Shown piece by piece: positions 36,855 through 47,636 of a stretch of 64,000 bases of DNA; position 1 is the stretch's first letter, and every line of letters begins with the position of its first letter. The position numbers and the translations under genes were made by a program. Under the pieces are notes generated by a model that saw nothing but the letters and a program-made list of their open reading frames with translations, was not told the DNA's origin and made no database searches. Source of the DNA: Megalobrama amblycephala (Eukaryota > Chordata > Actinopteri > Cypriniformes > Xenocyprididae); contig NC_063054.1 in assembly GCF_018812025.1 (NCBI RefSeq), positions 26,080,856-26,144,855 on the forward strand, read 5' to 3'.

Positions 36855-37538
36855 TTAAAGGTCCCATGACATGCTACATTTTGGTTGCTTTTATATAGGC
36901 CAAAGTGGTCCCTAGTACTGTATCTGAAGTCTCTTTCCCGAAATTCAGCCTTGGTGCAGAATTTCAGCCACTATGAGCAAGTCCAACAATGAGCTTTCCT
37001 CAGGACGTGCCATTTCTATGTCTGTAGCTTTAAATGCAAATGAGGAGGAGAGAGGCGGGGCAAGGTGGAGGGTGGGTGTGGCTTTAACCAGCTTGCGGCC
37101 ATGGTACCATGCGCTAATGTTGACAGTGGATGTATCGCAACAGTCGTCGGTGAAATGTGTAGCGTAGACATACAAAACTATGGGAAATTGTATCGGTGCA
37201 TTACCAGAGAAAATAAAATTAACCCACTGTTTCTTCACAGGCTCGGATGAAAGAACTAAAAAAATACTAAGCTGTTCATTTGTACATCCAAACACTGAGC
37301 AACTGCCATGCTTCGCTCGTTTGCAAGCCATGATGTCTCTCGAGGAAAAAAAAAAATATTGTGCTCGCCTCGCACGGTAGTAGCTCATCATTTTCTCAAA
37401 GGCGAAGCAAAATACCCAGGGCTCGGTTTACACCCATCGCCTTTTCTAGCCACTGGGGGACCTTATGTAGGCTAGGGGAACTCATATTAATGTTAAAAAA
37501 TCTCATAAAGTGAAATTTTCATGCCATGGGACCTTTAA
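36855..37538. mobile_element. nested TTAA element (AGGTCCCATG ends) with THAP remnant
   Basis: The ends are TTAAAGGTCCCATGACATG and CATGCCATGGGACCTTTAA, with TTAA at both edges. The host element's relative at 62.4 kb has a single TTAA at the same point, so target duplication of TTAA is directly shown. A 148-codon minus-strand frame inside has a THAP-like zinc finger. TTAA duplication plus THAP is the combination described for Kolobok transposons. Confidence 0.85.
36945..37391 (-). pseudogene. decayed THAP zinc-finger frame, Kolobok-type
   Basis: The 148-codon frame is uninterrupted. Residues 31-36 read CSVFGC, the C-x4-C of a THAP finger. A conserved Trp is at residue 56 (KKQWVNFIF), and [11 protein letters not shown] at 74-84 matches the C-x2-H-F end, except that the expected third Cys (residue 76) is Tyr, so zinc binding would be lost. 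THAP fingers bind DNA and form the N-terminus of Kolobok and P-element transposases. There is no catalytic domain downstream: this is a truncated, internally deleted copy. The alternative, a host THAP gene exon, is unlikely because it lies inside a TTAA element. Confidence 0.65.
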
Positions 37539-38000
37539 TGTTAACAACATCAGCATTGCGTGACTATGTGTATTTAGTGTGTATTAGTGTTACCTGAAGA
37601 TTTCAATTTCAATTTTGTTAATCTCTAACGTTAATTTGTCATACCATACAATCCGCCATCGAAATGATACGTTTAATTATTCGAGCTGCTGTGAGAAAAG
37701 GCTATAAATGATCCATCACCTGCAGCATCCTCACACGCGATTATATAGCCTACTAGCTTGGACGACTTCTTTATGTAAACAGACGTGACTTAATGACGCA
37801 AAACCCACCAGTACCACTCGAATTATAAAACATTACTACAAGCTTACCGTTGTGAATCGGGCTAAGGTAAGGAGATACTTTTGAACACTGGCTGGTTATG
37901 TACTTGCTCAAAAATTTATTTTGGATTATTTTTAACCAAAAAAGTTACGGACTGCAGCTTTAAATAAACGAGTCCAATTGAGATGTGAGTTAATCCATCA

Positions 38001-39000
38001 NNNNNNNNNNNNNNNNNNNNNNNNNNNNNNNNNNNNNNNNNNNNNNNNNNNNNNNNNNNNNNNNNNNNNNNNNNNNNNNNNNNNNNNNNNNNNNNNNNNN
38101 NNNNNNNNNNNNNNNNNNNNNNNNNNNNNNNNNNNNNNNNNNNNNNNNNNNNNNNNNNNNNNNNNNNNNNNNNNNNNNNNNNNNNNNNNNNNNNNNNNNN
38201 NNNNNNNNNNNNNNNNNNNNNNNNNNNNNNNNNNNNNNNNNNNNNNNNNNNNNNNNNNNNNNNNNNNNNNNNNNNNNNNNNNNNNNNNNNNNNNNNNNNN
38301 NNNNNNNNNNNNNNNNNNNNNNNNNNNNNNNNNNNNNNNNNNNNNNNNNNNNNNNNNNNNNNNNNNNNNNNNNNNNNNNNNNNNNNNNNNNNNNNNNNNN
38401 NNNNNNNNNNNNNNNNNNNNNNNNNNNNNNNNNNNNNNNNNNNNNNNNNNNNNNNNNNNNNNNNNNNNNNNNNNNNNNNNNNNNNNNNNNNNNNNNNNNN
38501 NNNNNNNNNNNNNNNNNNNNNNNNNNNNNNNNNNNNNNNNNNNNNNNNNNNNNNNNNNNNNNNNNNNNNNNNNNNNNNNNNNNNNNNNNNNNNNNNNNNN
38601 NNNNNNNNNNNNNNNNNNNNNNNNNNNNNNNNNNNNNNNNNNNNNNNNNNNNNNNNNNNNNNNNNNNNNNNNNNNNNNNNNNNNNNNNNNNNNNNNNNNN
38701 NNNNNNNNNNNNNNNNNNNNNNNNNNNNNNNNNNNNNNNNNNNNNNNNNNNNNNNNNNNNNNNNNNNNNNNNNNNNNNNNNNNNNNNNNNNNNNNNNNNN
38801 NNNNNNNNNNNNNNNNNNNNNNNNNNNNNNNNNNNNNNNNNNNNNNNNNNNNNNNNNNNNNNNNNNNNNNNNNNNNNNNNNNNNNNNNNNNNNNNNNNNN
38901 NNNNNNNNNNNNNNNNNNNNNNNNNNNNNNNNNNNNNNNNNNNNNNNNNNNNNNNNNNNNNNNNNNNNNNNNNNNNNNNNNNNNNNNNNNNNNNNNNNNN
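38001..39000. other. assembly gap, 1000 N
   Basis: Exactly 1000 unknown bases, a round number that usually marks a gap of unknown true size. Long apparent frames across it are artefacts. Confidence 0.98.
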
Positions 39001-39314
39001 TTATTTTTTTCTTTTTCTTTTTTTCTTTCACACTTTGAGTGGGTGAAATAAATAAAAAAAGCCTCATCAACATCCCTTTTATTTTTTTTTTTAACTGATT
39101 GCGTAAAATAAGTGTTAATTTAAATTATTATTATTCATATTTTGTGTTTTATTTCTGGGTGAAATAGCATACCGAACCGGAAAAATGTAGGGTTGGACTT
39201 AATTTTATCCTTCGGAAATTAATTGGATTGTGTAAAGTGATCTGAGATCAGCTTACTAATTAACTGCAGATTAAAAAGGCAAGTTAGTCTGCACTTTAAA
39301 ACATATGTAGATAT

Positions 39315-39320
39315 TTTATT
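39315..39320 (-). terminator. candidate cep57l1 polyadenylation signal
   Basis: AATAAA on the minus strand, about 210 bases beyond the cep57l1 stop codon. No closer canonical signal was found between it and the stop. Confidence 0.5.
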
Positions 39321-39531
39321 TACAACTTATTATTCAAACAAAAAATATGAACAGAAATTAAAAAAAAAAAATCAATTAAGCTCATTGAAGTCATTGAAAG
39401 TTATAAAGGCTTTCTGAATTTAGAAGCAGATGAATCAGTGATTTGTGATCTTCCTGAGGGCGTTGTTCCAGTGTCCTCTTGAACTGCAGTGACTCTTCTA
39501 AGCCCCGGATGTGTGTTGCAGGATAATGTAA

Positions 39532-42500
39532 CTATGTCTCCCATGTGATGTCCTGTCTGCGGAGACTAGAGCACAGTTTCTGTGTCTCTCTGAGGAGCTT
39601 CAGGGTCTCATGACTGCTCCTGATCTGTTTCTGTCCTGTGCTGAGTGAGGCTTTGACAGGGGATGGTGGCAATGGTTGTACCCCACTCTCTGCCCTAGTT
39701 TTGCCCTCTACACTGCTGGCCCAGTGTGGCTTCTGCTGCTTCTGCTTAGGGCTACAGGATGGCTGGGAGAGTTTCTGAACCTATAGGAGTAATAACATAC
39801 ATTTGGAAGCAGTTCAGCTTGATATTTATCAGTAGCTGCATTTCCATTACCCTTCAAATTGTGCAAATTGAAATTGTGAATTAAAAATACGCCCAATGGA
39901 AATTCCACAAGAACTCACGTATATTGCAAAAAACCATTGTTAAGCTTGCATGAGGGGGTTTTTCAGGCAAAACTGTAATGGAAATGGATTTACAGGTCAC
40001 CTGGCGTACGTAAAAGTATGATTGGACAGAAGATGAGACAGTTCTTTATTAAACTCATAAAACAAAAGAATTATGTGAATACTGGATTCTAAACAACAGG
40101 AAAAAAAACTATTTATCAAGACCTCAAAGCAGATAGGAGAGAGAAACACCCAGAAACAACTCATACGTGGCCACTCCCAAGTATAAGAGGTTTTCCCTGC
40201 CATTAATGCTTGGATAACACAGATTTTAGCCTGATTTTCACTAGCCAACAGTTTTGTGAAAATCGCCGACAAATGCCAGGCAAATCGGTGCTTGTTCACG
40301 TGAGTGACACTAGCGTAGTGTGTATGATCAAAGACGTGATCTGAGAGAACCGCCGATGCATCGCCAATGCCCTTTATTACGTTATTTATTAAGCATGCTA
40401 AATATCTGGACCTGTCTGTGGGTGCATCTCAATCAGCTCCCTAGTTCAGTAATCAGGGAGCCATTTTAAAGGGATAGTTCACCCAAAAATTAAAATTCTG
40501 TCATCATTTTCTCAACCTCAGGTTGTTCCAAACCTGTATGAGTTCCAGTATAGTAGGAAAAAAAAATGCTATGGAAGTCAATGGCTTGCCAAACTTGCCG
40601 ATCAAGTCTGAACTACCAAGGATGCAAGTCCAAACTTTGCGTACTTGATATTGAGAAATGCTTATAGACCTGCAAAAGAACATCAGCAAGCATGGCTTCT
40701 GCAAGCAACCATTCATATTCTTCTTTTTGGCTGCAAATCGGTGCACAGGCAACTTGGATCACAAGGTTCTTGTGTGCATTTTACCAAGAAGAAATCCAGT
40801 CTCACCCGTGATCTAACGTTATTTCCTGTATCACTTCTCACGTGTGTTTGGCCGATCCATTGGCCGATATCTAAATAGTACCCCAGACTATTGTGTAATG
40901 TGAGAAGAACAGTGATCCGATGACTATGAAAATCAGGAATCACTGTCCAATAGAATATTTTTTTTTAAATACTACTGAATGTGTAAGTGTGCTACTATAA
41001 TAGAGGGTATGCACGTGATGTCACCGTCGACCGTTATGACTGTGGTTACGCCCACTGAGTGGCAAAAAGACTGAGTGGCAGCATTGGTTTTCAGTGTGAA
41101 TGCCGCGAAAAAAAACACACCAAACTCATCCCAAATGGGAAAGAGTTTTGTGATTGACTGTACAAATAGATTTGACACAAAGTCTGAGGTCTATATTTAA
41201 AGACTGCCGAAAGCTACAGAAAAAAGCAGCAAATGGAGCACTGCAATTCACAGAAACAACTAGACTTCAGGCAGAGAAACATGGATTTGCAGTTATCATT
41301 TTGTCAAAATGTTGGATTTTGAGGTAAAAATCATACCGTATATATTGTATTGTTATATATTATGTTGACAACTCATTAATTAAATATTTTCCATCTTATA
41401 TTCTGCATAATTGTGTGTTTTTAAATAAACACTGACAAAAACTATACAGGTTTTAGGGCTGGACAATACGATGATATATATAACATTGATATAAGTGATT
41501 ACTCAGATTTAAACCTACCTATATTGTATTTATATTAAAGCGTTCACAGGCTGATTTGCTTTATGTATTTCCCTGACGTCGAAATCAGGCACATATAAAT
41601 GTCAGGAAACACGATTCCTGGCTGCATGTCAATATCCATGGATTAGGATTTGTAAGGAACACTTTTGAGCCCAACCTTTAGTGTATTTGTTTGTTTTACT
41701 CACGTTTAAGCAGTTTCCCCTTTTAAATCCAGTCATGCAGCAGGTTCTTTTACCACTCAGTCTGGCTGAGGGAGCGCGTTCCGGCGGGAAAGTGACGTCA
41801 ATGCATACCCTCTATTAATAAAAAAAAGTAGACTCACTGTTTGCTGATGTTTGCGTAGTTTGGAGATTTGAGCTGCTTTCTCCTCCATTCTCTTGACCAG
41901 ACAGTCCAGCTCTCGCTCCAGATCGTCACGAAGCTCTCGTTTAGTAGTCTCATCTATCTGCTTGACCAGCTCCTGGTGTTCACTGTCTCACACACACACA
42001 GAAACAATATTTAAATTCTGTCCTACTCTCCCTTCCAACACATTTCAAAAGCTAATCTTGATCTGTTCATGGTCAGGATGGTGTTACTCACAAGCTCATC
42101 TGGCCCAGTTCATCCTGAAGGGCGAGCAGAAGTTCAGAGAGGCTGCCCATTGCGGAAGACGCCTTGCTGGGGGAGGACGAAGGCCTGCGATGGACCCGCT
42201 GGTTCTGAGGACATGACTTCTGCAGAGCGCTCACTCTCTCACACAGTCGTGGGTTTCTGTGCTTCATCATATGCAACACACTCTGAACATTGGCATTGAC
42301 TGAGTGGCTGGGACTGGTCGACTGAGAGAGAGAAAATTAACATTAATTACCAGTCTGTCACGTGATCCTTCAGAAATCATTCTAATATGGTGAATTGCTG
42401 CTCAAGAAACATTTCTTATTATCAATGTTGAAAACAGTTTTGTGGAAACCGTGATACATTATTTTCCTTAATGAAAGTATATATGTATTTTTTTAAATAG

Positions 42501-45500
42501 AAATCTTTTGTAACATTATATTATAGAGGTATTTATTGTCACTTTTGATTTATTGAAAGCATCCTTGATGAAAATGACAATTTCTTTCAAAGAATAAAAA
42601 ATAAAAACACCTTACTGACCCCAAACTTTTGAACAGTCATGTATTTCTCTATATCTCTATATATTTGCATTTTCATCAGTAAATTTAGACGTTTTGGATT
42701 CCACTGTTGTGTCAGGGTGAGGTAATACTCACTGTTCCAGCCACAAATGGGAGGCGTTTAGCTTTAGGAGTGGTGGCAGTTTCCACCTTCACTGAAGGGG
42801 ACTTCTGAAATAATATATAAGAAAGAAAAAACACCACCATTAAAACCACTCATTAAGAATACATTGAGAGTATTCTGTTCTGTAAATATACTGCCACCTA
42901 GTGCTCACAATACATTACTGCAGAACAATTTTTTTTTTACCTTGCAAGAGGCCTTGCCTTTCTTTTTCTTGCCTTTATTAAGCTGAGTCGCAACAGAAAG
43001 GGAGAGGAGATTGTTTTCAAGCTCTCGCTCCAACTGATGAAAGTCAAAGAGATGAAATTATGTTTTAGGGAAAAGTTGGCATGATTCATAAATCTATTTT
43101 TTGAGAATGTTTACATGTGTTTTTTGTTTTACCTTCTCTGCTTTCTCCTGCACAAGTTTGCGTTCATGTTCCTCCTCTAAAAGTTTCTGTTCTAAGAGCT
43201 CAATTTTCCTCTGTAGACAAAAGACATCATCAACATAATGACATAATCAAAACAGTGTCCTATATACAGTACCTGTCAAAAATTTGGAAACAAATTTTTC
43301 ATGTTTTTGAAAGAAATCTCTTATGCTCACCAAGGCTACATTTATTCAAAAATACAGTAAAAACAGTAATATTGCACAAATATTATTATAAATTAAAAGT
43401 TTTACATTTGAATACATTTTAAAATGTAATTTATTCCTTTGATGGCAAAACTGAATTTTCAGCATCATTACTTCAGTATTCAGTGTCACATGATCCTTCA
43501 GAAATCATTCTAATATGATGATTTGGTGCTGAGGTAACATTTCTTATTATTATCAATGTTGAAAACAGTTGTGCTGCTTAACATTTTTGTGGAAATGGTG
43601 ATACTTTTTTCAGGATTCTGTGATTAATAGAAAGTTCAATGAACAGCATTTATTTGCATTAAATTTATTAAAGCAATAGAAATCTTTTGTAACATTATAA
43701 ATGTCTTCACTGTCACTTTTGATCAATTTAATGTCTCCTTGATAAATAAAAGTATCAATTTCTTATTAACAAAAATTATTATTTTTTTAAAATCACAAAT
43801 GTTTCCACAAAATTTTAAAGGGTTAGTTCACCCAAAAATGAAAATTCTGTCATTTATTACACAACCTCATGCCGTTCCACACCCATAAGACCTTCGTTAA
43901 TCTTCGGAACACAAATTAAGATATTTTAGATGAAATCCGATGGCTCAGTGAGGCCTGCATAGGGAGCAATGACACTTCCTCTCTCAAGATCCATAAAGGT
44001 ACTAAAAACATATTTAAATCAGTTCATGTGAGCACAATGGTTCAATATTAATATTATAAAGCGACGAGAAAAATATAATATAGTGATGGCCGATTTCAAA
44101 ACACTGCTTCAGGAAGCTTTGGAACATTATGAATCAGCCTATCGAATCATGATTCAGATCGCGTGTCAAACTGCCAACGGCTGAAATCATGTGACTTTGG
44201 CATTCCAAACAGCAGATTCGATACACTGATTCATTTATGATCCGATGCTTCCTGAAGCAGTGTTTTGAAATCGGCCATCACTAAATAAGTCGTTATTTTG
44301 GGTTTTTTTTGGCGCACCAAAAATATTCTCGTCGCTTTATAATATTAATATTGAACCACTGTGCTCACATGAACCAATTTAAATATGTTTTTAATACCTT
44401 TATGGATCTTGAGAGAGGAAATGTCATTGCTCCCTATGCAGGCCTCACGGAGCCATCGGATTTCAACTAAAATATCTTAATTTGTGTTCTGAAGATTAAC
44501 GAAGGTCTTACGGGTGTGGAACGGCATGAGGGTAAGTAATAAATGACAGAATTTTCATTTTTAGGTGAACTGACCCTTTAAGCAGCAAAAACTGTTTTCA
44601 ACATTGATAATATTATTAATAATAAATGTTTCTTTAGCACCAAATCAGCATATTAGAATGATTTCTGAAGGATCATGTGACACTGAAGAATGGAGTAATG
44701 ATGCTGAAAATTCAGCTTTGTCATCACAGGAATAAATTACATTTTAAATTTATTAAAATAAGAAACTATTATTTTAAATTGTAATAATACTTCACAATAT
44801 TACCGTTTTTACTGTATTGTTGTAATGTAACCTCGGTGAGCATGAGAGATTTTTATTTTATTTTTATTTTTTTTATCATTATATCATGAATATAATATTA
44901 TATGTGCATACCTCAGCCACAGACTGTGTACTAGTGAGTTTGAGATACTCCTTTTCCAGTCTTTCCAATTTATTGAGCTGCGCCTGCATTTGTGGGTCTG
45001 TATGTTTGCTCTCCTTGCAAAGAGAGTCCTACAGACCAATTAGAGTTGTGAAAAAGAAAAAAAGAGAGATAAAGAGGGGCATTGAAAGATTCTTAAGTTG
45101 TACTCAAAATGTATTTTTCAGATGAGTACTCCCAGCATATTTAAGCTTTTGTCTGCCTGCTCACCTGTCTGTCTGTGTGAGTGATTCTCTCTCTCTCTGC
45201 ACACTCCACCATTTTCCTCATATAGTCAAGCTGTTTTTCTAGCAGAGAGCAACGCGTTTCTGCAGAATGAACTTTTGAAACCAGCTCTAAAAAAAAAAAA
45301 AAAAAGGAACAGAGACTAGGTACATACTAATTTTGTATTTGACTTTCCAAAAACTTTCTCTTCATAAATGAATAACTGCTGTTCAACACTTTCTGTTACC
45401 TTTCCTCTGTGTGGAGTGATTCTCTTGTGTGTTGTTCTCTGGTTCTCTCTTTGTAATAGCATCTACCTGATGTCGAGCAGCATGAGAGAACTGTTGGATG

Positions 45501-46215
45501 TTCCTCTCTGCCTGAACTCTCTCCAGCTCCAAGCGTCGCATCTTCTCCTGCAGTGTTTTCAGGGCTGCTATCACTGCTTCTCAAATACAGGAAATGTTGT
45601 TTGGAAACTTGTATATTTGGTCTTAAATATCTGGATACAGCAAATCAATTTACCTCTACTTCCAGCATCAGGTACTCTTTGATAAAGCTGTGGGCTGATG
45701 TCCTGTACACCTGAGCTCTTTCTGTCCCGTGGATCTGTGACTGTGTTCATGTACAGGGGCCTTGACAGCGTCTCTGGAGGCTGGTAATAACTGCCAACAT
45801 AACTCTGTTTAGATGGGGAGTCCAGGTTTAAACTCTGAAATTCGTAAATAATTAGAAAATTAGCAAAAAAACAAACACTTTGTGAAAAGATAATAAATAC
45901 AGCTAGCTACACTGAGTCTTAAAAAAAAAACATTCACAAATTAGCATGTTAGCCACACTGTTGTATAAACTGATATAGTACAGTCAAATGATATAAATGC
46001 CCTGGATAAATAGTTTAATGGCTGTGTTACAGCCTAGAGAGCTGTATCTAGGCTGCATAAATGCGTAACGAACCCAAATCTGCTGCTCAATACAAAAATA
46101 AGCTAATGAGGCTAACGACTGTGAAACGTCAACGTAAATATCGCTAAGAATAATAACAACCTCAATAAGACAACTTAGCATAAAGTATATATACCTGATC
46201 TCCAAAGTGATCCAT
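39532..46215 (-). CDS. cep57l1: Cep57-like protein 1, 11 coding exons
   Basis: A centrosomal coiled-coil, microtubule-associated protein. Exons in transcript order: 46195-46215, 45654-45834, 45400-45573, 45165-45286, 44912-45028, 43133-43210, 42941-43033, 42733-42804, 42092-42321, 41838-41982, 39532-39774. All introns are GT-AG and phases agree; the sum is 1476 bases, 491 residues plus stop. Exon 1 gives only MDHFGDQ. Residues about 68-231 form the Cep57 localisation coiled coil (ALKTLQEKMRRLELERVQAE, RCSLLEKQLDYMRKMVE, LNKLERLEKEYLKL). A KKKK basic stretch follows near 253. The microtubule-binding region covers about 280-411 (PFVAGTSTSPSHSVNANVQS, LLALQDELGQMSFEHQELV). The N-terminal VGSYYQPPE, the C-terminal RRQDITWET and the sesn1 neighbour favour cep57l1 over cep57. 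Introns hold several transposons. Confidence 0.93.
40466..40590. mobile_element. left-end fragment of the TTCACCC family
   Basis: TTAAAGGGATAGTTCACCC, then an AATTCTGTCATCATTTTCTC block and AGGTTGTTCCAAACCTGTAT. It lies in the last cep57l1 intron. No right end found; the right limit is approximate. Confidence 0.7.
40998..41817. mobile_element. THAP-bearing DNA transposon remnant in cep57l1 intron 10
   Basis: The inverted ends are AGAGGGTATGCACGTGATGT and GTGACGTCAATGCATACCCTCT. It contains a THAP-finger exon remnant at 41135-41308 and non-coding 3' sequence; a TTTAGGGCTGGACAATACG segment at 41454 may be a further insertion. A P-element-like or other THAP-transposase class is likely. The target duplication is unclear, so the class is not fixed. 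Its right end is 20 bases from the exon 10 splice donor. Confidence 0.75.
41135..41308 (+). pseudogene. THAP domain remnant of a transposase
   Basis: ATG begins MGKSFVIDCTNRFDTKSEV. The frame continues past two in-frame stops to RLPK, KWSTAIHRNN and TWICSYHFVK. The pattern CTNR ... Trp ... C-x2-H-F is that of a THAP finger. The first Cys of the pair appears replaced by Phe (KSF where KSC is expected). Two stops and that substitution mean it cannot make a working finger. A GT donor-like site follows near 41328. It is antisense to cep57l1. Confidence 0.65.
42352..42645. repeat. interspersed repeat copy in cep57l1 intron
   Basis: The blocks TCACGTGATCCTTCAGAAAT, ATCAATGTTGAAAACAGTTT and CTGACCCCAAACTTTTGAAC, in that order, mark the same family as at 43263. 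It lies between exons 9 and 8. Confidence 0.8.
43263..44870. repeat. two inverted copies of the interspersed repeat, with an insertion
   Basis: A copy in plus orientation (43263 to about 43790: TCAAAAATTTGGAAAC, CCTTCAGAAATCATTCTAAT, GCATTTATTTGCATTAAAT) is followed by a minus-oriented copy (44582-44870: GTTTTCAACATTGATAAT, TCTGAAGGATCATGTGACAC). Between them sits a 767-bp TTAA element. The whole lies in the intron between cep57l1 exons 6 and 5. Confidence 0.75.
43815..44581. mobile_element. long fold-back TTAA element, 767 bp
   Basis: The ends are TTAAAGGGTTAGTTCACCC and GGTGAACTGACCCTTTAA, with TTAA on each side. The entire element is two long arms: GATGGCCGATTTCAAAACAC in the left arm is matched by GTGTTTTGAAATCGGCCATC-type sequence in the right, and TCTCTCAAGATCCATAAAGG likewise. 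Near-complete self-complementarity over about 370 bases per arm. If transcribed within cep57l1 pre-mRNA it would form a long hairpin. Confidence 0.85.
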
Positions 46216-46434
46216 TATCAATCAGTTTCTTCGTTTATTCACATAAAAATTAATGATGTATTCATCTAGGTACATATGAATTAGCTGTGAGCGTCACCAT
46301 GTTAACAGCTGTGGCCGACAGCGCCGCCCAGTTTCAAATTTCCCTCTTCTTTTACCGCCCTCAGTGGTTCCTCATGCACACAATGACCACAGCTTCTGCA
46401 TTCAAGACAAATACCGTTGTTAAAAAAGAAAACT

Positions 46435-46492
<58 letters not shown>

Positions 46493-46493
46493 T
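46435..46493. repeat. (TAGA)n microsatellite
   Basis: About 14 tandem tetranucleotide units inside the intergenic promoter interval; expected to vary in length between individuals. Confidence 0.95.
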
Positions 46494-46833
46494 AGATTTG
46501 ACAATGCTGGAATTTTACAGGCTCAGACACAACTTCGGGGCTTAGGTTATAACATTTAAAAAAATAAATTCACAAATGGACACAGGAGTGCATTGCTTAT
46601 ACAATAGGCTGGGCGTAATGTAATAGTCACATCTGTTCTGTTTTTTAGAGATTAGTTAACATATTTTCATTGAATAAGATACATGAATATCTGGTGAAAG
46701 CTTTGCATTAATCATAAGGGTTTTGAGATAAACAAGTGGTGGCGGGGCCCCTGCAGTTACCGATGTTTTTATGTGGAAATTGGTATTTGTAGTTCTATGT
46801 TGCATTTGCGCCACCTTGAGAACGAGCGCCTGA

Positions 46834-46845
46834 ACTACAATTCCC
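46834..46845. promoter_or_regulatory. ZNF143/THAP11-type motif ACTACAATTCCC
   Basis: A match to the vertebrate promoter motif ACTACANNTCCC bound by ZNF143 and THAP11, often found near bidirectional promoters. It lies about 150 bases upstream of the inferred sesn1 first exon. Confidence 0.6.
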
Positions 46846-46980
46846 GTTTTATTTGAACTGGGAGGCGCGGCCTGACAGGAACGCCTTTGGTGAGTATGTC
46901 TCCGCCCATTAGTTTTTTTTCTAGAACACTATTGGACTGTTCTACCTGTCAATCAATTGTTAACTCAAGCCCTGTGCAAA

Positions 46981-47062
46981 GGACTGAAATCGACTGAAGA
47001 GCTAGAGCGCAGGAAGGTCTCATTCAACGGCAGCAGGGACGACTAGAGAGAATGTGAATTTA
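46981..47062 (+). other. sesn1: inferred sesn1 5' untranslated exon
   Basis: The 3' limit is set by a strong donor (A|GTAAGT) after 47062. The 5' limit is a guess. The sequence contains a minimal AUG-UGA uORF at 47052-47057. Joined to the acceptor at 47634 it would place an A directly before TG. Transcript data are needed; an alternative donor GTGAGT exists near 46890. Confidence 0.45.
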
Positions 47063-47333
47063 GTAAGTATTTTCATCTGACATGTTTTGCACAAATATAA
47101 ATACAACGCGCTTAATAATTACTAACAACACTTGTGGTTTTATTAATTGTGTAGCCTTATATATTTGGAAGTTGCTGAATAACTGAACTTGATTGGACGT
47201 CATTCAACGGTTTTTTACAGTGTTTTCTGTATTATACTCAGTGCATTTTTTTTTGTTTGAAATTTTTATAGAAAACTATAGATAATTATTTGCCAAGACA
47301 TTTGAAATTGTGTCAGTCCTTCTGTTTAAAGAA

Positions 47334-47340
<7 letters not shown>

Positions 47341-47388
<48 letters not shown>
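47341..47388. repeat. (CA)n microsatellite
   Basis: About 24 CA units in the inferred 5' UTR intron of sesn1. Confidence 0.95.
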
Positions 47389-47392
<4 letters not shown>

Positions 47393-47636
47393 CATTACAA
47401 CTTTTGTTTAATTCACCACATTATATACACACAATGCCTGCTAAGACATGCCCACGCATTTGCACGTCTGTATATATTAGCAGAATATGGAACATTTTTA
47501 GAATTTGCAGAATTCCTTTACAAGCTTTGGATTGTTTTGACCATATAAATAATTACCACACCTTTTTTTTTTTTGTCTTATGCATGGCTCAGTCTGTCAG
47601 GTGTTTATAACTGAAGAATAGTAGACTGTTACAGTG

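Larger units (their letters stand above)
36475..37963. mobile_element. TTAA-flanked element (GCAGTCCGYAA ends), interrupted
   Basis: The left edge is TTAAAGTTGCAGTCCGCAAG and the right edge GTTACGGACTGCAGCTTTAA. An uninterrupted relative lies inverted at 62132-62854. Matching blocks include TAGTCTTGGAAATATGACC, GCAAATTATTATTATTGTTA, AGCATTGCGTGACTATGTG, TGTAAACAGACGTGAC and AGTACTTGCTCAAAAA-type sequence near the right end. It is split at 36855-37538 by a second TTAA element. Without that insertion the element is about 0.8 kb. Non-coding. Confidence 0.85.
46216..46980. promoter_or_regulatory. likely shared cep57l1/sesn1 bidirectional promoter
   Basis: The region lies between two divergent genes. 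It has a GC box (GGCGGGGCCC, 46741 area), CCGCCC near 46911, an inverted CCAAT (ATTGG, near 46932) and ACTACAATTCCC at 46834. On the cep57l1 side, TTTGAA on the minus strand (46333-46338) next to GGGCGG resembles a cell-cycle CHR element. No TATA box at a sensible distance was seen. Start sites are inferred, not observed. Confidence 0.6.

Noticed and set aside
37916..39073. Very long open frames on both strands
   Set aside because: They run through the N gap and contain only unknown residues.
41893..42299. Plus-strand ORFs over 41.9-42.3 kb and 45.4-45.7 kb
   Set aside because: Antisense shadows of cep57l1 exons 9-10 and 2-3.
47444..47453. Perfect p53 half-site AGACATGCCC in the sesn1 5' intron
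   Set aside because: The neighbouring half-site is degraded, and single half-sites are expected about once per 4 kb by chance.
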